From: Pristionchus mayeri
Lineage: Eukaryota > Nematoda > Chromadorea > Rhabditida > Neodiplogasteridae
DNA length: 64,000 bases
NCBI GenBank assembly: GCA_036245805.1
Contig: BTRK01000004.1
Location: 4,154,001-4,218,000, forward strand
Direction of reading: 5' to 3'
Each line of letters opens with the position of its first letter. Position 1 is the first letter of the stretch. Below are positions 39,701 to 49,401 of the stretch, in pieces. The notes beneath the pieces are model-generated. The model saw only the letters and a list, made by a program, of their open reading frames with translations, did not search any database and was not told the DNA's origin. The position numbers and the translations under genes are program-made.

Positions 39701-41845
39701 GGAGTGGGGTGAATAGAGGAAGGAACTCGCACGAAGGATTTGGAAGAGGTCTCATTCAGCAAAACAGTTATGAAATGATCTGGGATGAGAGATAGATGGA
39801 ATAGTGGGAGTGGGGTGAATAGAGGAAGGAACTCGTACGAACGATTTGGAAGAGGTCTCATTCAGCAAAACAGTTATGAAATGACCTGGGATGAGGGAGG
39901 GATGGAATAGTGGGAGTGGGGTGAATAGAGGAAGGAACTCGCACGAAGGATTTGGAAGAGGTCTCATTCAGCAAAACAGTTATGAAATGACCTGGGATGA
40001 GGGAGGGATGGAATAGTGGGAGTGGGGTGAATAGAGGAAGGAACTCGTACGAAGGATTTGGAAGAGGTCTCATTCAGCAAAACAGTTATGAAATGACCTG
40101 GGATGAGGGAGGGATGGAATAGTGGGAGTGGGGTGAATAGAGGAAGGAACTCGCACGAAGGATTTGGAAGAGGTCTCATTCAGCAAAACAGTTATGAAAT
40201 GACCTGGGATGAGGGAGGGATGGAATAGTGGGAGTGGGGTGAATAGAGGAAGGAACTCGTACGAAGGATTTGGAAGAGGTCTCATTCAGCAAAACAGTTA
40301 TGAAATGATCTGGGATGAGGGAGGGATGGAATAGTGGGAGTGGGGTGAATAGAGGAAGGAACTCGTACGAAGGATTTGGAAGAGGTCTCATTCAGCAAAA
40401 CAGTTATGAAATGACCTGGGATGAGGGAGGGATGGAATAGTGGGAGTGGGGTGAATAGAGGAAGGAACTCGCGCGAAGGATTTGGAAGAGGTCTCATTCA
40501 GCAAAACAGTTATGAAATGACCTGGGATGAGGGAGGGATGGAATAGTGGGAGTGGGGTGAATAGAGGAAGGAACTCGCACGAAGGATTTGGAAGAGGTCT
40601 CATTCATCAAAACAGTTATGAAATGATCTGGGATGAGAGAGAGATGGAATAGTGGGAGTGGGGTGAATAGAGGAAGGAACTCGCACGAAGGATTTGGAAG
40701 AGGTCTCATTCATCAAAACAGTTATGAAATGATCTGGGATGAGAGAGAGATGGAATAGTGGGAGTGGGGTGAATAGAGAAAGGAACTCGCACGAAGGATG
40801 TGGAAGAGGTCTCATTCAGCAAAACAGTTATGAAATGACCTGGGATGAGGGAGGGATGGAATAGTGGGAGTGGGGTGAATAGAGGAAGGAACTCGTACGA
40901 AGGATTTGGAAGAGGTCTCATTCAGCAAAACAGTTATGAAATGATCTGGGATGAGGGAGGGATGGAATAGTGGGAGTGGGGTGAATAGAGGAAGGAGCTC
41001 GCACGAAGGATTTGGAAGAGGTCTCATTCATCAAAACAGTTATGAAATGATCTGGGATGAGAGAGAGATGGAATAGTGGGAGTGGGGTGAATAGAGAAAG
41101 GAACTCGCACGAAGGATTTGGAAGATGTCTCATTCAGCAAAACAGTTATGAAATGACCTGGGATGAGGGAGGGATGGAATAGTGGGAGTGGGGTGAATAG
41201 AGGAAGGAACTCGCACGAAGGATTTGGAAGAGGTCTCATTCATCAAAACAGTTATGAAATGATCTGGGATGAGAGAGAGATGGAATAGTGGGAGTGGGGT
41301 GAATAGAGGAAGGAACTCGCACGAAGGATTTGGAAGAGGTCTCATTCAGCAAAACAGTTATGAAATGATCTGGGATGAGAGATAGATGGAATGGTGGGAG
41401 TGGGGTGAATAGAGGAAGGAACTCGCACGAAGGATTTGGAAGAGGTCTCATTCAGCAAAACAGTTATGAAATGACCTGGGATGAGGGAGGGATGGAATAG
41501 TGGGAGTGGGGTGAATAGAGGAAGGAACTCGCACGAAGGATTTGGAAGAGGTCTCATTCATCAAAACAGTTATGAAATGATCTGGGATGAGAGAGAGATG
41601 GAATAGTGGGAGTGGGGTGAATAGAGGAAGGAACTCGCACGAAGGATTTGGAAGAGGTCTCATTCATCAAAACAGTTATGAAATGATCTGGGATGAGAGA
41701 GAGATGGAATAGTGGGAGTGGGTGAATAGAGAAAGGAACTCGCACGAAGGATTTGGAAGAGGTCTCATTCAGCAAAACAGTTATGGACCTGGGGAGAGAG
41801 AGATGGAAAAGGAGCAGTGAGGTGAATAGGGTGGGAAACATTCTG
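12771..41845 (+). repeat. 106-bp satellite array, about 274 units
   Basis: One unit recurs every 106 bp for 29 kb with few substitutions. The unit reads GGTCTCATTCAGCAAAACAG, then TTATGAAATGACCTGGGATG, a GGGAGGG or GAGAGAG block, GGAATAGTGGGAGTGGGGTG, and AATAGAGGAAGGAACTCGCA. Two linked unit classes exist: CCTGGG with GGGAGGG, and TCTGGG with GAGAGAG. One unit, at about 34,829-34,890, has lost 44 bp; almost all others keep exact length. The edges near 12.77 and 41.80-41.85 kb are degenerate. The repeated 71-codon minus-strand frames arise because 106 is not a multiple of three and are not genes. Function unknown. Confidence 0.98.
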
Positions 41846-42047
41846 AGTTAGGGAGAAGGAAGGCAGCTCATTCGAGTCAAAGTGAATAGTGAAGGAAAAG
41901 CTCAGAGAATTTCACTGAGCACAGAGAAAATAAAAACGTGTTTTTGCCATGGAAGCGTCCAATATCATTGAGTTATTCGAGAGTAAATGAAGTATGCCTA
42001 TCGTCATTCACATCATATATATTCACTGTACTAGTTTTGTCCGATAC

Positions 42048-42182
42048 TCTTGTAAATCTTGTAAAGCTCAAATAGTTTCTTAGTGGAAATAGAATAGATT
42101 TACTTCTGTTTTTGGAGTTCATACTTCCTAGTCCATCCATAATGTCCTTTTTCAATAATTCCAATTCATCGTTATTTCCGTC
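42048..42182 (-). other. Candidate 5' exon of the transposase-like gene
   Basis: A 45-codon open segment (DGNNDELELLKKDIMDGLG, then SKNRSKSILFPLRNYL) is bounded on the minus strand by a TTTTTTAAG acceptor and a GTATCG donor in phase 0. That phase matches the acceptor at 12680 on the other side of the satellite. If spliced together, the array lies in an intron of about 29.4 kb. The acidic, helical composition would suit the N-terminal part of a tnp2-like protein. This is inference from phase and strand only. Confidence 0.35.
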
Positions 42183-42663
42183 CTTAAAAAACAAAACATA
42201 TATTGTTAGTTCAATATATCTCGAATCGCTATCTATAGTGTGACGTTGGAGATTACTTTTCTCACTTAGAGCACTTTCTTTCTCTTTGTGAGCAACGAAA
42301 TGGTATATGGAGTGAGGAGACTTGTTGATTCTTCATTCTAATTGTTCATAACACTTTAGACCGTTAAAATGTTAATTTTTGTTCGTTCAAATAAAATTTC
42401 ACAAGTCCATTTCTAATTGGTGGAATGCATCACATTAATACAATTATCATGTAGATCCTACCGGCGGTTGGATCCACTGCAGTCCCAGTGAATGGAATGG
42501 AGAAACGGATGGGCTATGTCCTTGTGCACGTGGAACGGGAGGGGGAGTGGTCTGAACCACCGTAGCTTTCCATCAAATTCATCGTTAGAAACTTTTGCAA
42601 TGAACATTTTTACATCAGTTTACTTTATAAGTTATATTCTCCAAAGGCAACTATTCCACTGAC

Positions 42664-42745
42664 CGGAATCCAATGGTTGAAATGGATCCTCCGTAGTACA
42701 TGAATATCTTCTTTATCATCATCCGAACTCCCTACAGTGCTCAAT
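42664..42745 (-). other. Further minus-strand exon-like segment
   Basis: An open segment reading STVGSSDDDKEDIHVLRRIH, then FNHWIP, ends at a GTCAGT donor. A second open stretch at about 42,477-42,590 contains VSNDEFDGKLRWFRP. Phases do not link these cleanly to the 42,182 exon, so at least one boundary is wrong or they are not exons. Confidence 0.2.
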
Positions 42746-42969
42746 TTGTTAAAAATATTTAATATTTACGCATTTATGGTTGTAAAATGGCTTATTGTGA
42801 CCAACCTGATAAGCCATCCATTGTAGGTAAAAGAATATATCAATTGATATACAAAAATAGAAGAATAATTACAATAAATTCATGTGGTAAACGGGAAACA
42901 AACTGACGAAACTGAAACCTGGAATGCGCATGAGCGCACCAAAAAGAAGCTTGTTTACTTGTTGCGCTC

Positions 42970-43110
42970 GTCGCCACTGGGATCCCACTGGTAAATTCCA
43001 CTGGGATCCCACTGGTAAATTCCCACTGGGGTTCCACTGGGATTCCACTGGGATCCCACTGGTAATGGCGTTTTCGGCACCTCCCACTGGGATCCAACTG
43101 GTAAAAAAAT
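42970..43110. repeat. CCACTGGGATCC-type short repeat cluster, right copy
   Basis: Five or more tandem copies of CCACTGGGATCCCACTGGTA-like sequence end in ACTGGTAAAAAAATACCAGAG. That is the reverse complement of the start of the left copy near 0.1 kb, so the two clusters face each other. A short palindrome (CCACGCC/GGCGTGG-like) flanks this copy on its outer side, as a different palindrome flanks the left copy. Confidence 0.7.
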
Positions 43111-43129
43111 ACCAGAGTGCGCACGCCAC

Positions 43130-43890
43130 CGGCGTGGACACCTATGCTGCGTATTCTATAAGTTCAGAACTATTTTCCTCCAGTTCGTTTGGGTTACGGT
43201 AGGACTTCATCGTTATCACGAAGTGACTTTATTTCAAGTTGCCGACCGTTGTTGGACATTTTCTCAGAACGTTATTTTTAAATTTTAATTATTATTTGCA
43301 AATATATAGTTAGTAACCAGAGCTACAAATTCAAGGAAAGAAAATAGTCAACTCCTCCCATGCGAACTTGATAAAATACAAAGAACGTGAAATTTTTCCA
43401 ATTTTCGCTTTTTTCTCAAGAGCTTTTATCCAATTACTATGGCACTTTGCAGGTATCATCGGCAGAATATTCTGCATTTTTAGAGGTATCAACCGTTCGG
43501 ATCGGTTGCGAAATGGCAAAGTTTTAAAATTGAGGTAATTGAGGTTTTGGGGCAAAAGTGCAGCGCAGTTCCTAGAGCTTGATCTAGAGCACTAAATAAA
43601 CCACTGCTGAGCTATACTCACTGAGTAGTGCATGTATGCCAAGTTTAAAGGAATTCAATTTTTCGCTAGTGCCAAGCATCTACACAAAAATGTTCACTCA
43701 CTCAGATAGTCTCTCTTATGTTCTTGGTGCAATATTGGGAAGCATATTAGTCTATCTTTAGACTTTTTATGGATGCTTGATCTCTGGATTCTTCCATCTC
43801 TGAATCCCTTTCTGCCCACCCCCTACGGTGGTACTGCCATATGCTACTCAATTGTCCTGTCTTTGCCCATGACTTCTTGTTCAGAATGAT
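43130..43890. other. Region without a recognised gene
   Basis: Only short open frames are seen. A minus-strand frame at 43,555-43,331 has no clear splice context. No RNA gene was recognised. Confidence 0.4.
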
Positions 43891-44156
43891 CTTTGATCTC
43901 TCTTTCAGATCCGCCAGGAAGTCCTCGATGGCTTCGCCTATGGGTACGCTGGGCTGATCTTTGATCTTTCTCACCTCGCAGCGATCACATCTCTCAATTG
44001 AATAGAGTCGATAATCTTTGGCCATTGATCTTTGATCTCTCTGACCAATCACTTCGGATTACATTGCCTCGTGTTCTTCTAGAAATCTTCTCACAATTGA
44101 GTCCATCTTTGATCTTTGATCTCTTTAGTCACGCTGGTACGGTGCGCCTTCCACCG

Positions 44157-46127
44157 ATGGAGATGACTCAGGCTGACGAGGGCAAGGATGGACAGGAGGA
44201 GGCCGATGTGCGAGAGAAGGCGAGTCGCTCATCTTTGAGGTGTCATCTGCCAAAAATCGATCGATTAATACGTTCACCTTTTTACTAGCTTCTGTTCTAA
44301 CTTAACGGGTTTTCATTGCGATATTTGATCTTTTGCACTTTATTTGCGACAATCATGATACAATTTCGAAAACAAACTTGATCTCTGTTCTATGCAGCGC
44401 GAGGAGCTGCCGCTGCTGTCGCCGCAGCCGAGTTCGCCCAATCTGAAGGAGATCAAAGATCAGAAGGAGAAGGAGGCACCCAAGGAAGCAGCGGCCAAGG
44501 AGGTAGGCTCACGGATCAAAGATCAAAGATCAAAGATCAGCAAACTATTTCCCAGGTGGTCAAGTCGCCGCCCAAGGACGCAGCTGCGAAGGATACCAAG
44601 GATACTATTTGGGTCCAAAGATCAAAGATCATATATCAGGTGCACAAGACGGTGCGGACGACGAGGCACAACGAGTCGACCAAGCGAGAGAGGCGAATTC
44701 TCGTCGACGGCGTCCTCGTCAAGAAGCCCGTCAAGGCATCGTCCCGGTTCGATTTTTGATCTTTAATCTTTGATCTTTCATCACGCTCTATTTTGCAGCG
44801 AGCACAAGAAGACGGCCGCAACCCCTGCGACCCCCACGCCGGCTCCGGTCCCGGCTCCGGGTCTCGGGCCGACTCCGGCGGCTCCGGTCCCGGTGTTTGC
44901 TGCGGCGCCGCACAGAATAATCGGGGACGAACCGACGGGAAGGGATGCCAAGGCGACGACCAAGGAGGAGGTACGGTGAGAGGGAGTTATGGTAGTTTCA
45001 CTACGGTAGTGTAAAGGTAAAGGTAAAGGTACATCCCGTCTTCGAGACTGGGCTCGCAGGAGAACACTGCTAGGCCAGTGTCAACGGTAGTGTAATACCT
45101 AGAAATTCAAGGGACTGTAGTCGGGGTTACGGTAGTCTCACAATGATAGTGAAATTGTTCGTAATGAGAGGATAGGATAGACAGTTACCGAGCTGGTAAG
45201 TGGTGAATGCATACTAGCCAGTTAGGGTAGCTGTTGCTACGGGTGCGGTAGTTGAACAATCAATCCAAAGTCCAACTGCAGCCGCAGACGGCCAACTACA
45301 AGCAGGCTGTTGCCCTGATGAAGATCCTGAAGAGGTACGAGAAAGATCAAAGATCAGCATAGTTATGCATGCAAGAAAAGATAATAGCTAGAAGGTCAAA
45401 GATCAATCGTAGGAACACCTACCTGGAGAACGCCCTTCGCTTCGAAGAGGGCGAGAAGATCCGCAAGCACTACGAGGCTGTCGGATTCAATCAGCCACCA
45501 CCACCCCAGGTGAGGGTGAGAACAGAGATCAAAGATTATAGACTAAATATCAACTCGTATGCCAGTAAAATTGATGCTATCTTAAGATTCTGGCTCTTCT
45601 CAACAAGGCTCTCGACTTCATGCTTGAATCGGTAGGGTCTACTAATTATCAGTTAATTAATTAAATTATTAATTAATAATTAAGGTGCTCTTCCGTGCGG
45701 AAGACCTCGATACGGGAATTACGAACGAGATGCGCGTCTTCATCATCAAGAAGCAGGAGGTGAGGAAGAGCAAAGATCAAAGATCATGCAATTCGAGAAT
45801 CTCCCAATTCACATTGCCTCTTTACATTGTACGTCAAGCATCTTCATGACATCATTCAGAGTCTGTAGATCAAAGACCAAAGAATACTCTCTCAGGCCCG
45901 TCAAGCAATGCTGGAGGTAATCTACCATCGACCCTATCTCATGCCGACCAAGTGGGGTGGAGCCGTGGCTGATGCCAAGCGAAGCAAGGGCTGTAGGTTT
46001 TGCTCGGTTCTATTGCTGTTTTGACGTTGTTGTTGTTTTTGTTTTGTTGTTTTTTTTAAATTTATTAATTGCAGCGAAGAAGAGTGGGGAGAGGAAGAAG
46101 GGCTGGTTCTCCTCCTTCTTCCGCTGA
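44157..46127 (+). CDS. Unrecognised Ala/Pro-rich, helix-rich protein
   Basis: A plus-strand gene of eight or more exons. It opens with an acidic start (MEMTQADEGKDGQEEAD) 26 nt after a TTTAG that could accept a spliced leader; an alternative ATG is at 44,392 (MQREELPLL). Successive segments contain LLSPQPSSPNLKE, a Lys/Glu/Ala-rich stretch, TTRHNESTKRERRILVDGVL, and a Pro/Ala linker (PTPAPVPAPGLGPTPAAP). These are followed by helical exons with NYKQAVALMKILKR, YLENALRFEEGEKIRKHYE and LALLNKALDFMLES, then RAEDLDTGITNEMRVFI and YHRPYLMPTKWGG. The basic C-terminus is ERKKGWFSSFFR. Strong codon structure and introns support a real gene, but no family was recognised. A few boundaries, including intron 1 and the one near 44.6 kb, are uncertain. 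Two AATAAA signals follow the stop. Confidence 0.65.
45012..45085 (+). repeat. Short interspersed repeat in a long intron
   Basis: A triple GTAAAG run leads into GGTACATCCCGTCTTCGAGA, then CTGGGCTCGCAGGAGAACAC and TGCTAGGCCAGTGTCAAC. The sequence has small internal inverted pieces and lies in an intron much longer than its neighbours (about 300 nt). It looks like a dispersed nematode repeat; no second copy is in this window. Confidence 0.4.
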
Positions 46128-46168
46128 GAGGATCGAAAGATCAAAGATCACCGTCTCGTGGATAAGAG

Positions 46169-46194
46169 AATAAACTCGTAGATGATAGAATAAA
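46169..46194 (+). terminator. Polyadenylation signals of the 44-46 kb gene
   Basis: Two AATAAA hexamers lie at 46,169-46,174 and 46,189-46,194, about 42 and 62 nt after the stop codon. The convergent CHMP4 gene ends at 46,545. Confidence 0.6.
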
Positions 46195-46544
46195 GTGACC
46201 TCGGTAGAGATATAATGATTTGCAACTTGTTGAGAACACTTCGACTTTATATGAGGCCGTTTGCCTAAGAATCGAACAGACTCGAACTAGGGTTGCTCAA
46301 TGGCAAAAGCTGAACGAAAAAAGAACATTTTGTAATTTCGATTGATCAATATCGCGATCCATATTATAGAGGGTAATTGAATTTATTGGTCAACTTGTTT
46401 CGAAACTCATAATCAGAACCAGTGGAATGCGTATACCTGGAGAAATACAAATAAATTTTCACAATTTTTTCAATGAACATGACGCACTGTACATTGAACG
46501 GCCTTCTCTGATAAAAAAAAGCAATACAATTGTTTCTTCTCTGT

Positions 46545-47771
46545 TCACAGTTTCATGACCTGTCCATCGGATGCCCAATTAGTCAGAGCTTCCAAATCAT
46601 CGTCGACCTTTTTCTTCGAGCTGCTCGCTACTGAGGAGGAGCTCGCTCCAGTCATCACTCGAGAGGGAACATCGGGAAGGGAAGGAAGAGGAGTGGAATC
46701 AACCTGCTAAAGAAATAGCTTGCGACACTGATAACACCTCTCAACACTGCGACGCCGCTATTGATCCCATGCGTCATCCTTTGTGATGCTAACGATGAAA
46801 CTGAAGAATACCTGTCCATACTCCTTGTCGAAATCCTCCAATTCGAGTGCTTCCAGTTCCGCCAGAAGTTCGTCGTCATCGAAAGCAGCTTGGAATCCAG
46901 CGGGTGAAGAGATGGCATTGCCGATCTCCTCTGCCAGATCCTTCTGCTCAGCGATGTCCTCCATCATATTGTGCACCTGAATCGAGGAATCACTGCAAAT
47001 CTGATAGCTCCAAACCACCCACAAGACAAACGCCCTGTAGCACTAGGTAAGAATTTCGGAATTTTCCAATTCTGACCTGGCGAACAATATTTGAGAATTG
47101 GAAATGAATGAAATTCTAAACTCTACAAAGAAAAAACAAACTTACATCGTCCTCGTTCATTCCATTCAGCGCGTTCTTCAACGATTTGCTCGCTCCACTC
47201 ATCACCTTCAGCACCTCGACATTCGAACTGGCGTTCTCCAACGACTGAAAATATCACTTCGTCCAAGTACGAGGGGTGAATTTCATCCATCGTCGATGTG
47301 CAAAAGTTTCGAATAACACACACACACACACATAAAGAAGAAATATTGAAGGTAACTGGCATTTCTCTGAAACTCGATAGTCTGCAGGGTTCCGAATGTC
47401 TGGGCGAGGTTCTTCTCGTGTTGACGTTTCCTGTTGAGGGCTTTCAGGGCCTCTTTCTTGTTGGCTGTTCCATGCTTCACGGCAGTTGCCACTTCCTCGA
47501 AAAGTATGGTCATTAAAATCATTTGTTGAATTGAGCAATGGTCTGGCTCTCCTCAGTTTGCACGCTCTCTCGTCTCTCTGACCGACGAGAGAGCGTGCAA
47601 ACTGAAGAGAGTCAGCAGATTGCTCGTTGAATTGTTTACCTCCTGAATCTTCCTTTCCAGGTAATTCTGCTTCTTGAGGAGCTGATCCTCCAAGTCTCTT
47701 AGTTGCTCGATCGATTCTTGAGTGGTCGGCGCCGCCTCCTTCTTCTTCTTTTTGTTCCCGAATAGACCCAT
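46545..47771 (-). CDS. Charged multivesicular body protein 4 (ESCRT-III Snf7/Vps32)
   Basis: A five-exon, 229-residue protein matching CHMP4/Snf7 in length and order. CHMP4 polymerises on endosomal and other membranes to drive inward budding and scission. The N-terminus is MGLFGNKKKKKEAAPTTQES, followed by a helical hairpin with DLEDQLLKKQNYLERKIQ and ATAVKHGTANKKEALKALNR, then TLQTIEFQ, LENASSNVEVLK and NMMEDIAEQKDLAEEI. The acidic DDDELLAELEALELEDFDKE region follows. The C-terminus, DDDLEALTNWASDG, is the usual ALIX-binding tail. Exons: 47771-47640, 47495-47361, 47244-47146, 46976-46812, 46703-46545; the lengths sum exactly in frame. Exon 2 follows a TTTTCGAG acceptor, and the phase-0 end of exon 2 needs a GC donor (AAT|GCCAGT). 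That join gives the family's usual length at QRN|SLENA. Related to C. elegans vps-32. Confidence 0.93.
47316..47332 (+). repeat. (CA)n microsatellite in CHMP4 intron 2
   Basis: A run of about eight CA dinucleotides lies in the second intron of the CHMP4 gene, about 28 nt after the atypical donor. Confidence 0.9.
47533..47625. mobile_element. 93-bp hairpin MITE, copy 1 (CHMP4 intron 1)
   Basis: A near-perfect palindrome from GAGCAATGGTCTGGCTCTCC through CAGTTTGCACGCTCTCTC and back to ATTGCTC. It begins 14 nt after the CHMP4 intron 1 donor. Without it the intron would be 51 nt, a normal size here. Confidence 0.9.
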
Positions 47772-48537
47772 ATTTGCCCTTAAGAGGATTTCATGAATCA
47801 GGAAAATTTCGCTAGATAATGTATCCATTCAAGCAAAATGGTAGAATACAATGCATGAATGGCGAAACAAATGGAAGGATAATATTGATCAGATGGCGGG
47901 TGAGATGAGTAACGCTGCGCCTAGATAAGAAAGAGAGACGAATGTATCGGCAAACAGGCGAATGATGGCTTTTCACCCCTATCGCGTCAAAATGTTTCGT
48001 AATGATGCTGTCATCAATATACCTTGTTATATTTTATTTTTCAAATCAAAAATTTATTGAAATTTCACTGGTGTGATTTACTCAAGGCGATATTTCATAT
48101 TCAGCCTGAATGATCTGTCAAAATTCTGCTGAAAATTTCGCGAACTTTTCTCACTGATTTCTAGCAGATTAGTCCTGTCGCGGGGGAGAATCCAGCCGAT
48201 ATTCTGTGACATTTGTGGAAAACTAAATAGGTAATTAATCACGGACAATCTACTATCAATGGTTAGATTGCCGATGATCGAGAAGAAGTCAATAAACACG
48301 AAGAAAAAAACAACCCCAGGTCATTTTGTTTTTAAAATACCAGCATAGAAGGCTACAATTTGGAAGCGGAGCTCGCTTTACGATTTGTGACTTTCCCTGT
48401 AGTACACTGGGAACCACAATTTTTTCCGTATTGTCCTCATTCAGATCTGTCCATGGAAAACTAATTCATGTTACTATTTATCGTCACAAACAAATGTTCA
48501 ATGGTTGTTCACAGATATTCTGAGAGGACGCAGGTGT
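47772..48537. other. Intergenic spacer upstream of CHMP4
   Basis: AT-rich spacer. A minus-strand open frame at 48,299-48,078 (containing NIGWILPRDRTNLLEIS) has no supporting splice context and is not called. Confidence 0.4.
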
Positions 48538-49166
48538 ATGGGAACAAAAAAATCAAACGGCTCTAATCTTATCGACGCAATGCCAGTTGATGTATCCCTG
48601 GTCGTAGACTTTTATAGTGAAGTGGTGAAGCCGTAAAATCGAAACTGCCTGAAATACGGCTCTCGGCATTTCAAAAGTTCAAAAAATCATAAAATGCTTC
48701 ACAGTTGAGCTAGAAAGTCTTTCAAAAAAAATGACCGCCTCGACGAGTTCTTCAATTCATTTGTTGAGGACGTTTTTGAAAAATCCCTTGTGTAGAATTG
48801 CACGGAGAATCTGATTTCGAAATAAAAAAATTGGAAATCGTGGAAAAAATTTTCAAGGTAACAACTTTTTGAAACCCACAGTTCGCTTTTTCCAACTTAT
48901 CTATATTTTAAATTGAGTTTTCAAAAACATCCTCAACAGATGAATTGAAAAACTCGTCGAGGTGGTCATTTTGCTTTTTTGAACGACTTTCTAGCTCAAC
49001 TGTGAAGCGTTTTATGATTTTTTGAACTTTTGAAATGCCAAGAGCCGTCTTTTAGATAGTTTCGATTTTACGGCTTCACCACTTCACTATAAAAGTCTAC
49101 GACCAGGGATACATCAACTCTTATTACGTCGATCAGATTAGAGCCGTTTGATTTTTTTGTTCCCAT
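48538..49166. mobile_element. Foldback (MITE-like) element 3, about 629 bp
   Basis: The ends are ATGGGAACAAAAAAATCAAAC and its reverse complement. Arms match for about 290 bp each, including CTCTAATCT, GTATCCCTGGTCGTAGACTT and CTTCACAGTTGAGCTAGAAAG. A central unmatched part of about 100 bp lies near 48.80-48.90 kb. No protein is encoded. It lies between CHMP4 and the DAP1 homologue. Confidence 0.9.
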
Positions 49167-49401
49167 GTCCTATGTAATTCATACATTCTGTCAGAATATG
49201 CGTGTGTTATTATTGAACATGCAAATAGTCAGGTTAAAATAGAACAAAATGAATACGTAAAATAGTGCAAAAAGTGTTCGGTGAATTCTCAATGCTCCCT
49301 CTCAAACTGGGAAAAGGACGCCTGCCGTTTCGGAGATTGTAGGCATGGGGAAGGAAATGGAAGGATGCCAAGCTGTGATTAGTTCCTTCAATTTCATCCG
49401 T

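Larger units (their letters stand above)
43894..46160. promoter_or_regulatory. Cluster of about 16 TCF/LEF-type ATCAAAG/CTTTGAT sites
   Basis: Perfect CTTTGAT or ATCAAAG heptamers, mostly within GATCAAAGATC, occur about 16 times in 2.3 kb: upstream of the gene, in most of its introns and just after its stop codon. Upstream copies read CTTTGATC on the plus strand; copies inside the gene mostly read GATCAAAG. ATCAAAG is the established TCF/LEF (POP-1 in C. elegans) core. Regulatory use is inference; a locally spread intronic repeat is the alternative. Confidence 0.5.

Noticed and set aside
12872..41841. Hundreds of 71-codon minus-strand open frames starting MRPLPNPS
   Set aside because: They repeat every 106 bp and each ends after about two units because 106 is not divisible by three. 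They follow from the satellite sequence and show no codon-level constraint or splice context.
1750..41845. CRISPR array
   Set aside because: Units are contiguous satellites without unique spacers, and the window is eukaryotic.
43331..43555. Minus-strand open frame with FAWEELTIFF
   Set aside because: Isolated, no convincing splice sites, and composition close to the AT-rich background.
48078..48299. Minus-strand open frame upstream of CHMP4
   Set aside because: No splice sites join it to CHMP4 and the N-terminus of CHMP4 is complete at 47,771.
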